From NCBI GenBank assembly GCA_052389435.1, contig JBQTIB010000114.1, positions 1-55,427 of the forward strand: DNA of 55,427 bases, written 5' to 3'. Below the pieces are notes generated by a model. It was not told the origin of the DNA, did no database searches, and worked only from the letters and a program-made list of their open reading frames with translations. Every line of letters begins with the position of its first letter. Positions within the stretch are counted from its first letter, which is position 1. This document shows, piece by piece, positions 26,233 through 34,724 of this stretch. Origin of the DNA: JBQTKD01 sp052389435 (GTDB lineage Bacteria > Actinomycetota > Actinomycetes > Sporichthyales > Sporichthyaceae). The translations under genes and the position numbers were made by a program.

Positions 26233-27666
26233 CTAGGTGCGCGAAGCCCACCACGCCCGCAGGGCCGCGCGGCCTTCCTCCTCGGTCATGGGGCCCTGTT
26301 CGATGCGCAGGTCGAGGAGGAACTTGTAGGCCTCGCCGACCTCGCGGGAAGGCTTCAGGCCGAGTTCGGCCATGATCTGCGTCCCGTCCAACGCCGGGCG
26401 CAGCGCGTTCAGCTCCTCCTCTTCGGCCAGCGCGGCGATGCGCTCCTCGAAGGAGTCGTAGGACTTCGCGAGCGCCGCAGCCTTGCGCCGGTTGCGGGTG
26501 GTGCAGTCGGCGCGGGTAAGCAGGTGCAGGCGGTCGAGCAGGTCCCCCGCGTCGCGGACGTAGCGGCGCACGGCCGAGTCGGTCCACTCCCCGGTCCCGA
26601 AACCGTGGAAGCGCAGGTGCAGTTCGACGAGGCGGCACACGTCCTCGGTGGTGGCCTTGTCGAACTTCAGCGCCTTCATCCGGGCCTTGGTCATGTGCGC
26701 GCCGACCACCTCGTGGTGGTGGAAGCTAACCCTTCCGCCCGGCTCGTTGCGCCGGGTGCGCGGTTTGCCGACGTCGTGCATGAGCGCGGCGAAGCGCAGC
26801 ACGAAGTCCGGACCGTCGGTCTCCAGCGCCATGGCCTGCTCGAGCACGGTCAGGGTGTGCTCGTAGACGTCCTTGTGCCGGTGGTGTTCGTCGATCTCCA
26901 GACGCAGCGCCGGCAGCTCGGGGAGCACCTGGGCCGCCAGTCCGGTTTCGACCAGCAGCAACAGCCCCTTGCGCGGATACGGGCCGTCGACCAGGCGAAT
27001 CAGCTCCTCGCGGACCCGCTCGGCCGAGACGATCGAGATTCGTTCGGCCATCGCGACGATCGCCGCGTGGGCGGCGGGGTCGACGTCGAAGCCGAGCTTG
27101 GCGGCGAACCGGGCCGCGCGCATCATGCGCAGCGGGTCGTCGGAGAAGGAGATCTCCGGGGCGATCGGCGTGCGCAGCACCCTGTTGGCCAGGTCGTTCA
27201 GACCCCCGTAGGGGTCGACGAACTCGACCTCGGGCAGCCGCACGGCCATCGCGTTGACGGCGAAGTCGCGACGCGCGAGGTCCCCGTCCAGGGTGTCGCC
27301 GAAGACGACCTCGGGCTTGCGGGAGTCCCGCTGGTAGGCGTCGGACCGGTAGGTGGTGATCTCCAGCTTGTAGCCCGAGCGCTGGCCGCCGATGGTGCCG
27401 AACGCGGCCCCGACGTCCCAGATGGCCTCGGCCCAGCCCTTGAGCACGGCGGTGGTCTGCTCCGGCCGAGCGGAGGTGGCGAAGTCCAGGTCGTCGCCGA
27501 GGCGCCCGAGCAGCGCGTCGCGCACCGACCCGCCGACGAGCGCGATCTCGTGGCCGGCGTCGGCGAACCTGCGGCCCAGCTCGACGGCTACCGGGGAGAC
27601 CTTCAACAGCTCGCGGACACCGCGGATCTGCGCCTCGGTCAGGGCGTGGGGAACGGAACTGGGCAC
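26233..27666 (-). CDS. CCA-adding tRNA nucleotidyltransferase
   Basis: A 477-residue class II enzyme that adds or repairs the 3' CCA of tRNA. The N-terminal catalytic core has LVGGSVRDALLGR, DLDFAT (metal-binding Asp pair), RRDFAVNAM and the DDPLRMMRAARFAAKLGF RNA-binding block. The C-terminal HD domain has LMHDVGKP and FHHHE, suggesting phosphohydrolase activity as in longer bacterial homologues. GTG 27666 is the start where homology begins. There is no Shine-Dalgarno, and TAGGGT lies eight bases upstream. It is divergent from the NUDIX gene, as in M. tuberculosis (Rv3907c/Rv3908). Confidence 0.93.
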   Translation of the reverse strand: MPSSVPHALTEAQIRGVRELLKVSPVAVELGRRFADAGHEIALVGGSVRDALLGRLGDDLDFATSARPEQTTAVLKGWAEAIWDVGAAFGTIGGQRSGYKLEITTYRSDAYQRDSRKPEVVFGDTLDGDLARRDFAVNAMAVRLPEVEFVDPYGGLNDLANRVLRTPIAPEISFSDDPLRMMRAARFAAKLGFDVDPAAHAAIVAMAERISIVSAERVREELIRLVDGPYPRKGLLLLVETGLAAQVLPELPALRLEIDEHHRHKDVYEHTLTVLEQAMALETDGPDFVLRFAALMHDVGKPRTRRNEPGGRVSFHHHEVVGAHMTKARMKALKFDKATTEDVCRLVELHLRFHGFGTGEWTDSAVRRYVRDAGDLLDRLHLLTRADCTTRNRRKAAALAKSYDSFEERIAALAEEEELNALRPALDGTQIMAELGLKPSREVGEAYKFLLDLRIEQGPMTEEEGRAALRAWWASRT

Positions 27667-27674
27667 GACGCAAG

Positions 27675-27680
27675 ACCCTA
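27675..27680 (-). promoter_or_regulatory. -10 box of near-leaderless CCA transferase gene
   Basis: TAGGGT on the minus strand ends eight bases before GTG 27666. With no ribosome site present, the transcript probably starts at or next to the start codon. Confidence 0.4.
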
Positions 27681-27813
27681 TGTCTTCCGCTCGGGCTCCT
27701 CGCCCGTCCCTGGCTCGTGGCATTCGCTCTGCCCAACCGTGCGGAACTCTCCACCGAGAGAGTTCCCCCGCGCGCGACGATCCAACGTCCGACCTGCGCC
27801 AAGGGACCGGGCC

Positions 27814-27819
27814 TACCAT
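27814..27819 (+). promoter_or_regulatory. -10 box of leaderless NUDIX gene
   Basis: TACCAT is followed by six bases and ATG 27826, with no Shine-Dalgarno. It shares a 159-bp divergent promoter region with the CCA transferase gene. Confidence 0.45.
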
Positions 27820-27825
27820 CGACGA

Positions 27826-28332
27826 ATGTCCTCGCCCCCCCAACGGAGCCGATCGACGGGGGCCGCCCCGCGGCGCCTGCGCACGGTCTCGGAGGTCTCG
27901 GCGGGCGGGCTGGTCGTGGATCGGGCTGCGCTGGTCCCGGCCGGGGTGCTGATCGGGCGGCTCGACCGGCGCGGCCGGCTGCTGTGGTCGCTGCCCAAGG
28001 GCCACCTCGAGGCGGGGGAGAGCGCCCAGGAGGCGGCCGTCCGCGAGGTCCACGAGGAGACCGGCATCAAGGGCCGGGTCGTCGCCAAGCTCGGCATCAT
28101 CGACTTCTGGTTCGTCGCCGAAGGCACTCGGGTGCACAAAACCGTGCACCACTTCCTGCTGGAGGCCGAGTCCGGCGAGCTGTCCGCCGACGACATCGAG
28201 GTCGACGAGGTCGCGTGGGTCCCGCTGGAGGAGTTGAGCGCCCGGCTCGCGTACGAAACCGAACGGAAGCTGCTGCCCGCGGTGGTGGAGCAGTTGGCCA
28301 CCGCGGACGCGGAACGGCCGGACGGAACGTGA
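27826..28332 (+). CDS. NUDIX hydrolase
   Basis: A 168-residue NUDIX-fold enzyme that hydrolyses a nucleoside-diphosphate-linked substrate. The Nudix box reads GHLEAGESAQEAAVRE then VHEETGI, with all Glu ligands for Mg present. The start is ATG 27826; upstream in-frame sequence crosses the divergent promoter region. It holds the position of mutT4 (Rv3908) in M. tuberculosis. Substrate specificity is unknown. Its stop overlaps the next GTG (GTGA), placing it at the head of the NUDIX-DUF6049-murJ operon. Confidence 0.9.
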   Translation: MSSPPQRSRSTGAAPRRLRTVSEVSAGGLVVDRAALVPAGVLIGRLDRRGRLLWSLPKGHLEAGESAQEAAVREVHEETGIKGRVVAKLGIIDFWFVAEGTRVHKTVHHFLLEAESGELSADDIEVDEVAWVPLEELSARLAYETERKLLPAVVEQLATADAERPDGT

Positions 28333-30461
28333 AGGGCCGTTCGCTCGCCCGGACCCTGGTGGGGCTGGCCGTCGTGACGGCGCCGCTGCTTCCCGCGGTT
28401 CCGGTCCAGGCCGCCGATCCCTCGCCGGCCCCCGGCGTGCCCGCTCCCGCGGAAGTGATCGTGGAGAAGATCGGGCCCGCGGTACCGACGGCCAAGGGCA
28501 CGCTCGCGCTCACCGGCCGGGTCGTGAACCGCGGCACCGTCCCGCTGCGCGCGGCGGACGTGTCGCTGAACGTGCGCAAGCGGCCGTTCACCTTCCGGGC
28601 CGAGCTCTCCGCGATCGCCGGGGACCGTGCACCGCTGCGGGAGGCCGTCGAGGTCGCCGAGGACGACCTTCCCGCGACGATCGCACCCGGCGCCTCCGTG
28701 CCCTGGAAGCTGAGCGTCAAGATCGAGGATCTGAAGCTCGGCGGCAACGGCGTGTACCCGATCGCCGTGACCGTCCGCTCCGACGGCGCCGGGGCCCTGG
28801 ACACCCGCACGACATTCCTGCCGTACGTGCCGGATCCCAAGGGCTACACCCCCACGAAGCTCAGCTGGCTGTGGCCGGTGCTCGACCGCCCGGTGCGCGA
28901 GCCGGACGGAACCTTCCCCCAGGACCAGGCCGGGGATCGGTTCAAGGCCGGATCCCGCCTGCAGCAGCTCGCGGCCGCTCCGGGCACCCGGGCGGTCGGA
29001 TGGTTCGTCGACCCGCAACTGCTCGACGACGCCACCGCGCTGGCGGGGGCCCATCGCGAACGCGTCGACGGGAAGGTGGAGAAGGTCGGCGCCGGGGACG
29101 GGGACGCGGGCCAGTGGCTGGCCGCCCTGCGTCAACTGCTGGCCGGCAAGCCGAACGCCGCGACGCCCTACGCGGACCCCGACCTCGTCGGCCTGGTCGG
29201 CGAGGGCGGGACCGCGGTGATCGATCGGGCGCTGGACCGCGCACGGACGGTCACCTCGACCGTGTTCGGCCGCCAGTCCGACACCGCGGTGGTCTGGCCC
29301 CCCGGCGGCCTCGCCGACGCCGCGACGCTGTCTGCGCTGCGTCGGCTCGGCGCGCGCACGGTGGTCCTGAGCGGCGAGCAGTTCCCGGTGCTCGAAACCC
29401 TCAGCTACACCCCCACCGGCCGTGGCCGCGTGGCCACCGACCGAGGCGACCTCGAGGTGCTGATCGCCGACGCAGGCCTGACCCGAGTTCTCGAGGGGGA
29501 TCTGCGAGCGCCCGGCGCGTTCGCGCTGGCCCAGCAACAGCTGCTCGCCGAGACCGCGCTCATCACGCTGGAACGTCCGAACGCCCCGCGTGCGGTGCTC
29601 ATGGCTCCACCGCGCAGGTGGGATCCGCCCGCGGGAGGCGCCAAACGGCTGCTCGACGCGTTCGCCGCCGCGCCGTGGATGACGCCGTCGGGGCTGGACA
29701 CGCTGAGCCAGACGCGGGTCCCGCCCGAGCTCGCCGGCACCGTCGTCGCGGAACAGCCCGCGCTCGAGGCACCCCGGCTACCCGCCGACTACGTCGGCGT
29801 CCTGCGCGGTGCGGCTCGCAGCGCGACCCAGCTTCGCGGCGTGCTGGCCGAGGGCGATCGGCTTGCGGAGGACCACGACACCGCCGTTCTGCGCTCCGCG
29901 GCCGCGACCTGGATCGGAAACCTGGACGCCGGGCGGACCTACGTGCAGCAGGTACGGCAGTGGGTGAACGGGGACCGCGCCAAGGTCAAGCTGATCGGGC
30001 GCGGAGTGGTGACCTTCTCCGGCGAGCGCGGCACCATCCCCGTCACGATTTCCAACGGCCTGTCCCGGCCCATCAAGATTCGGCCGACGATCACGCCGCT
30101 GGAAGCCGGAAAGCTGCGGGCCCGCAGCCCGGAGCTGTTGACGATCGCCGCCGGACGCAAGAAGGAAGTGCGCATTCCCGCCGAAGCCGGGGAAGACGGG
30201 GTCATCCGGGTCTCGGTCGAGCTTCGCGACGCCGCCGGCAATCGGTACGGAGATCCGTTCTTCCTCGGCGTCCGCGTCACCAACTACGGCAACGTGGGCC
30301 TGATCGTGGTGTTGGGTGGTGGTGGGCTGCTGTTCGCCGTGGCCATCGTCCGCAACGTCCGACGAGTACGGCGGCACAGGGACCGCGTGCGTGGGCAGTC
30401 AGCGGCCCGGCACGACGCCGCGACCAGAACCGAAGACGCCGAGGAGCCAGTGCAACTGTGA
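28329..30461 (+). CDS. DUF6049-type secreted/membrane-anchored protein
   Basis: A 710-residue protein. A signal peptide (KGRSLARTLVGLAVVTAPLLPAVPVQA) leads to a long extracytoplasmic part with an N-terminal immunoglobulin-like half (GTLALTGRVVNRG) and a later beta-rich segment (TIPVTISNGLSRPIKI). One C-terminal TM helix (NVGLIVVLGGGGLLFAVAIV) is followed by a basic tail. It corresponds in position to Rv3909 of M. tuberculosis, an uncharacterised conserved protein. Overlap with the NUDIX gene and with murJ (GTGA at both ends) argues for a role in lipid II export or envelope assembly; that is inference. Confidence 0.85.
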   Translation: MKGRSLARTLVGLAVVTAPLLPAVPVQAADPSPAPGVPAPAEVIVEKIGPAVPTAKGTLALTGRVVNRGTVPLRAADVSLNVRKRPFTFRAELSAIAGDRAPLREAVEVAEDDLPATIAPGASVPWKLSVKIEDLKLGGNGVYPIAVTVRSDGAGALDTRTTFLPYVPDPKGYTPTKLSWLWPVLDRPVREPDGTFPQDQAGDRFKAGSRLQQLAAAPGTRAVGWFVDPQLLDDATALAGAHRERVDGKVEKVGAGDGDAGQWLAALRQLLAGKPNAATPYADPDLVGLVGEGGTAVIDRALDRARTVTSTVFGRQSDTAVVWPPGGLADAATLSALRRLGARTVVLSGEQFPVLETLSYTPTGRGRVATDRGDLEVLIADAGLTRVLEGDLRAPGAFALAQQQLLAETALITLERPNAPRAVLMAPPRRWDPPAGGAKRLLDAFAAAPWMTPSGLDTLSQTRVPPELAGTVVAEQPALEAPRLPADYVGVLRGAARSATQLRGVLAEGDRLAEDHDTAVLRSAAATWIGNLDAGRTYVQQVRQWVNGDRAKVKLIGRGVVTFSGERGTIPVTISNGLSRPIKIRPTITPLEAGKLRARSPELLTIAAGRKKEVRIPAEAGEDGVIRVSVELRDAAGNRYGDPFFLGVRVTNYGNVGLIVVLGGGGLLFAVAIVRNVRRVRRHRDRVRGQSAARHDAATRTEDAEEPVQL

Positions 30462-32281
30462 AGTGGCGATCCGAGCGGGCCACCGCCGCGGATAGGGACA
30501 AGGCCACGACCGACGCCGAGCAGCAGGTCGGTCCGGGCGGGGACGAAGAGAGCGTCGACGACATCGTCGCGCGCGTGCTGGCCGAGAGCACACCGCCGAG
30601 CCCGCCCGAACCACGGGCGGAGGAGCCGGGGAACGAGCCGGCGGAGGCCAACGCGTCGCTGTCCAAATCCAGCGGCATCATGGCCGTCGGCACGATCGCC
30701 TCGCGCCTGACCGGGTTCGCTCGCGACCTGGTGATCGTGTGGGCGATCGGCACGGCCGTGTTCGCCGACGCGTACAACGTCGCCAACACGGTGCCGAACG
30801 TCGTCTACATCCTCGTGGCGGGCGGCGTGCTGAACGCCGTGTTCGTGCCCCAACTCGTCCGCGCGATGCGCAGCGACGCCGACGGCGGCAAGGCCTACGC
30901 GGATCGGCTGATCACCGCGATCGGGTTGGTCCTGCTCGCGCTGACGGTCCTCGCGGTCCTCGCCGCTCCGCTGGTGATCAGCGCCTACGCCTGGACCTTC
31001 CGCCAGGCCGACTCCACGGCCGACTTCGACGTCGCCGTCACCTTCGCCCGGTACTTCCTGCCGCAGATCTTCTTCTACGGCCTGCACGTGATGCTCGGTC
31101 AGGTCCTGAACGCGCGCGGCAGGTTCGGGCCGATGATGTTCACCCCGATCCTGAACAACCTCGTCGTCATCGTCACCGGCATTCTGTTCCTGTCCGCCAC
31201 CAAGGACACCGACCCGCTGACCTCCTCGACGGTCACCTCGGGCGAAGTCCGCCTGCTGGCGATCGGCACCACGCTCGGCGTCGTCGCGCAGGCCGTCGCG
31301 CTGCTGCCGATGCTCAAGCGCAGCGGCTACGTCTACAAGCCGCGCTTCGACCTGCGCGGCCAGGGCCTGGGCAAGGCCTACCGGCTGGCGGTCTGGACCC
31401 TGCTGTTCGTCCTGGTCAACCAGGTGGCCTACCTGGCGGTCGTGCAGTTCGCGACGGCCGCCGGCCAGGAGGCCACCGAGGCGGGAACCGCGGGCCGCGG
31501 GTTCACGCCGTACACCAAGGCGTACCTGATCATGCTGCTCCCGCACGCGGTGATCACGGTGTCCGTGGTGACCGCACTGCTGCCGCGGATGTCCCGGGCC
31601 GTCGCCGACAACCGCATCGCCGACCTCAAGGAGGACCTCGGTTCGGGCCTGCGCCTGACCGGCGCCCTGCTGGTGCCGGGAGCGGTCGCGCTCGGCGTAC
31701 TCGGCCCGAGCCTGACGGTGCTGGCCCTCGGGTACGGCAAGACGTCGGTGGCCGACGCGCAGTTCATCGGCTTCGTCCTGTCCGCCTTCGCCCTCGGGCT
31801 CGTGCCGTTCTCGGTGCACCACCAACTGCTGCGCGCGTTCTTCGCCTTCGAGGACACCCGCACCCCGGTGACCATCAACGTGTGGATCGCCGCCGCCAAC
31901 ATCGGCCTGGCGATCGGCTGCGCGCAGATCCTTCCGGCGCGCTGGGTCGTCGTCGGGCTCGCGGCCAGCTACTCCCTGTCCTACCTACTCGGCGTCGGCC
32001 TGTGCGCCCGGCGCCTGGCCAAGCGCATCGGCCCGATGCCCGGCGACGTGCTGCGCACCTACGACCGGCTGGTGCTCGCCGCGGCGATCGCCGCGGTCCC
32101 GGCGCTGATCCTGAGCGAGATCGGCTTCGACGTGTGGGGTCCCGGCACCGCCGGTTCCCTTTTCGGAGTGCTGGCCGGCGGTCTCGCCCTCGCCGTGACC
32201 TACGTGCTGGTGGCCGCGAAGTTGGGCATCGGCGAGGTCACCGACGTACTCGCCATGGTGCGACGCCGGGTGGGTCGCTAA
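30458..32281 (+). CDS. murJ: Lipid II flippase MurJ
   Basis: A 607-residue MOP-superfamily membrane protein that moves lipid II across the membrane for peptidoglycan synthesis. A charged, Pro/Glu-rich cytoplasmic tail of about 65 residues precedes the TM core. The core begins SSGIMAVGTIASRLTGFARDLVIVWAIG and has VANTVPNVVYILVAGGVLNAVFVPQLVRAM and RAFFAFEDTRTP, all typical of MurJ/MviN. GTG 30458 overlaps the previous stop and GAGGAG lies upstream. In mycobacteria the pseudokinase is fused to the C-terminus; here the protein ends after the TM core and the pseudokinase is the next gene. Confidence 0.95.
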   Translation: MKWRSERATAADRDKATTDAEQQVGPGGDEESVDDIVARVLAESTPPSPPEPRAEEPGNEPAEANASLSKSSGIMAVGTIASRLTGFARDLVIVWAIGTAVFADAYNVANTVPNVVYILVAGGVLNAVFVPQLVRAMRSDADGGKAYADRLITAIGLVLLALTVLAVLAAPLVISAYAWTFRQADSTADFDVAVTFARYFLPQIFFYGLHVMLGQVLNARGRFGPMMFTPILNNLVVIVTGILFLSATKDTDPLTSSTVTSGEVRLLAIGTTLGVVAQAVALLPMLKRSGYVYKPRFDLRGQGLGKAYRLAVWTLLFVLVNQVAYLAVVQFATAAGQEATEAGTAGRGFTPYTKAYLIMLLPHAVITVSVVTALLPRMSRAVADNRIADLKEDLGSGLRLTGALLVPGAVALGVLGPSLTVLALGYGKTSVADAQFIGFVLSAFALGLVPFSVHHQLLRAFFAFEDTRTPVTINVWIAAANIGLAIGCAQILPARWVVVGLAASYSLSYLLGVGLCARRLAKRIGPMPGDVLRTYDRLVLAAAIAAVPALILSEIGFDVWGPGTAGSLFGVLAGGLALAVTYVLVAAKLGIGEVTDVLAMVRRRVGR

Positions 32282-32417
32282 CGCCCCGGTCCTGTCCCAT
32301 GTCACGGGCGGGCCTCGTCCGCGTCGCCCCGACGAGCGCCGTGCCTAGGATTGGCGGCGGACAGACGGGCGGACGAGGCGACGGCGCCTGCGGCTGTCCG
32401 GTTCGGAAGGAACCTGC

Positions 32418-33875
32418 GTGTCTCGAGCGATCCCGGAGGTCGGCGCCAGACTCGCCGACCGGTACCGGCTCGAGAAGTGCGCCCAGACCCTCGACGACGT
32501 CACCGTCTGGTACGCCAACGACGATCTGCTCGCCCGTCAGGTGGGCATCTACGTCATCCCGGAGAGCCACGAACTCGCCGCGACCCTCGTGGTCGCCGCC
32601 CAGTCCGCGGCCGCCCTGGAGGACTCCCGCTTCGTCCGGGTCCTCGACGCCTTCCATCGGGACGGAAACGTCCACCTCGTCTTCGAACGGCTCCCGGGGG
32701 CGCGCACCCTGTCAGCGGTCCTCGTCGCCGACGGGCCGATGGACCCTGCCCTGGCCCAGTCGCTGATCACCGACGCGACGGAGGCGATCTGCGCCGCGCA
32801 CGAAGCCGGCCTGGCGCACCTGCGGCTGCAGCCGGACACGGTCCTGATCACCCCGGACGGGCAGGTGAAGATCTTCGGCCTGTGCGTGGAGGCCACCCGG
32901 CACGGGACCACCGCCACCGACCCCGCGCGCAAGGACACCCGCGGACTCGGTCGGGTGCTGCACGCGGCACTGACCGCACGGTGGCCGGAGGGCGAGGCCT
33001 TCGGCCTGCAGGCGGCGCCCTACGAGAACGGAGCCATCTGCACGCCGCGTCAGGTGCGCGCCGGGGTGCCGGACGCGCTCGACGCGATCGTCGACCGGGT
33101 GCTGAACCCGAACCCCCGCATGGGCACGCCGCTGCTCACTCCCGGGCAGTTGGCGGCGGAGCTGCGTCGGGTGCGCGGCGTGCGCCGCGGCCCGGCGGTC
33201 GCGGCCGCGGACACCACCGGGACCCTCTCGGCGATCCTCGCCCCGTCGACCAACCGCGACGGCGGCCTGCGGCCCTCGGCGGCCACCCGTGGCGTGCAGG
33301 TCGCCGTCGGCGGCATGCTCGTGATCGGAGTGGGACTGCTCGGCTGGCAGATCGCCCGGGCGATCGGTCCCGGTGCGCCCGACGACGCCACCCCGCGGAC
33401 GGGGCCGCTGTCCTCGATCCGGGTGACGGCCGTCCGACCGTTCGATCCACCGCCCGGCGGCGACGGCGGAGAGAACGGCAACCAGACCCCGCTTGCCGTC
33501 GACTCCAACGAGCGGACCGCCTGGCCGACGGCGCGGTATCCGACGGCGACGTTCGGCAAACTCAAGGAGGGCGTCGGGCTGATCCTGGACCTCGGCGCAC
33601 CGCGCACGGTGCGCCAGGTCAAGGTGATCTTTCCGCGCGCCGGTGGCTCGGTACAGATCCTCGCGGCCAATGCGACTGCGGCCACCGCGCCGTCGGATCT
33701 GGGTTCCTACCTGCTGGCGGTCCCGCCTCGCACGGACACCGGAACCAGCGAAACGCTGCGATTCGAGTTCCCCGTCCGGACCCGGTTCCTGCTCGTCTGG
33801 CTGACCAAACTCCCGAAGGAGCCGTCCTCCGGCGAGTTCCGCGGGGGGATCTCCGAGGTCACCGTCAGCGGCTAG
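32418..33875 (+). CDS. Membrane-anchored pseudokinase with discoidin-like C-terminal domain
   Basis: 485 residues. The N-terminal 260 residues have the Ser/Thr kinase fold but no catalytic residues: no glycine loop, QVGIYVIP in place of the Lys strand, HLRLQPDTVLI where HRDLKPxN is expected, and KIFGL in place of DFG. A TM helix (VAVGGMLVIGVGLLGWQI, about 297-314) is followed by an extracytoplasmic F5/8C-like domain (LAVDSNERTAWPTARYPT, GVGLILDLG). It matches the C-terminal part of mycobacterial MviN, which binds FhaA after PknB phosphorylation. I infer the same control of MurJ. GTG 32418 has GGAAGGAA upstream, and TAGGAT at 32346-32351 may be its -10. Confidence 0.87.
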   Translation: MSRAIPEVGARLADRYRLEKCAQTLDDVTVWYANDDLLARQVGIYVIPESHELAATLVVAAQSAAALEDSRFVRVLDAFHRDGNVHLVFERLPGARTLSAVLVADGPMDPALAQSLITDATEAICAAHEAGLAHLRLQPDTVLITPDGQVKIFGLCVEATRHGTTATDPARKDTRGLGRVLHAALTARWPEGEAFGLQAAPYENGAICTPRQVRAGVPDALDAIVDRVLNPNPRMGTPLLTPGQLAAELRRVRGVRRGPAVAAADTTGTLSAILAPSTNRDGGLRPSAATRGVQVAVGGMLVIGVGLLGWQIARAIGPGAPDDATPRTGPLSSIRVTAVRPFDPPPGGDGGENGNQTPLAVDSNERTAWPTARYPTATFGKLKEGVGLILDLGAPRTVRQVKVIFPRAGGSVQILAANATAATAPSDLGSYLLAVPPRTDTGTSETLRFEFPVRTRFLLVWLTKLPKEPSSGEFRGGISEVTVSG

Positions 33876-33997
33876 CGCGCGCGTGTCGCGGCCACGACGT
33901 AGCCCGACCGGCCCGGCGAAGAGTGCCCCGCGCGCGAAGGCAAGTAACCTAGTGCGCACTCAGTCCGCGAAAGTGTGCCCGGGAGAAGCCTTCAGCA

Positions 33998-34024
33998 ATG
34001 AGCACCGGGGTCTGTTGGCGTGTC
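33998..34024 (+). CDS. Possible leader ORF overlapping the sigma factor start
   Basis: ATG 33998 opens a nine-codon frame (MSTGVCWRV) that ends five bases inside the sigma factor gene, with GGGAGAAG nine bases upstream of its ATG. The sigma gene itself begins at GTG with only a weak GGGG nearby. The small ORF may couple ribosomes into the sigma gene, or it may be chance. Confidence 0.25.
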
Positions 34025-34715
34025 TGATCTGATCACGCCTACCGACCACGCTCTCCTCGAAGCGCACCGCGAGGGCGATCCCGACGCGTTCGCCGAGATT
34101 GTGCGGCGGCACCGGGACCGGATGTGGGCCGTCGCGCTGCGCACCCTGGGCGACCCCGAAGAGGCAGCCGACGCCGTCCAGGACGCCCTGGTGTCCGCCT
34201 ACCGCGCCGCGGCCGGCTTCCGCGGAGACTCGGCCATCACGACCTGGCTGCACCGCATCGTCGTCAACGCCTGCCTGGACCGGGCCCGGCGGCGCAGCGT
34301 GCGCCGCACCGTGCCCCTGCCCGAGCAGGAGGACGAAGAGGATCGCAACTCGCGGGACGCCGCGATCTCGGAGGATCCCACCGACGACGCGGACGTCTCG
34401 ATGGACGTCGCCGCCGCCCTCGCGACGCTCCCGACCGACCAGCGCGCAGCCCTGGTCCTGGTCGACCTGCAGGGCTACCCCGTCGACGAGGCCGCAAAGA
34501 TCCTGGGCGTACCCACCGGAACCGTGAAAAGTCGCTGCGCACGAGGGCGCGCACGGCTGCTCCCACTGCTGTCCCATTTGAGACAAGGGAACGAGATTGG
34601 CGGCTCCTGCGTCGAACCTGGCGTGAGCACCAACGTTGTTCCCCTGAACCGAGGGAACAAGTCTGCGCCGAGTGGGGGACCACCGGGCCGTCCCAGGCCT
34701 GGTGGAGGGAGCTGA
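34020..34715 (+). CDS. sigM: ECF RNA polymerase sigma factor (SigM family)
   Basis: A 231-residue ECF sigma factor. Region 2 reads DPDAFAEIVRRHRDRMWAVALRTLGDPEEAADAVQDALVSAYRA..FRGDSAITTWLHRIVVNACLD. Region 4 reads ALATLPTDQRAALVLVDLQGYPVDEAAKILGVPTGTVKSRCARGRARL. The Pro/Gly-rich tail after LSHLRQGN is the SigM type. The position between the MurJ/pseudokinase genes and trxB matches Rv3911 of M. tuberculosis. It should be held inactive at the membrane by the anti-sigma factor whose gene starts nine bases after its stop. A TAACCT at 33945-33950 could be a housekeeping -10. Confidence 0.93.
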   Translation: MSDLITPTDHALLEAHREGDPDAFAEIVRRHRDRMWAVALRTLGDPEEAADAVQDALVSAYRAAAGFRGDSAITTWLHRIVVNACLDRARRRSVRRTVPLPEQEDEEDRNSRDAAISEDPTDDADVSMDVAAALATLPTDQRAALVLVDLQGYPVDEAAKILGVPTGTVKSRCARGRARLLPLLSHLRQGNEIGGSCVEPGVSTNVVPLNRGNKSAPSGGPPGRPRPGGGS

Positions 34716-34724
34716 CCAGCGACA

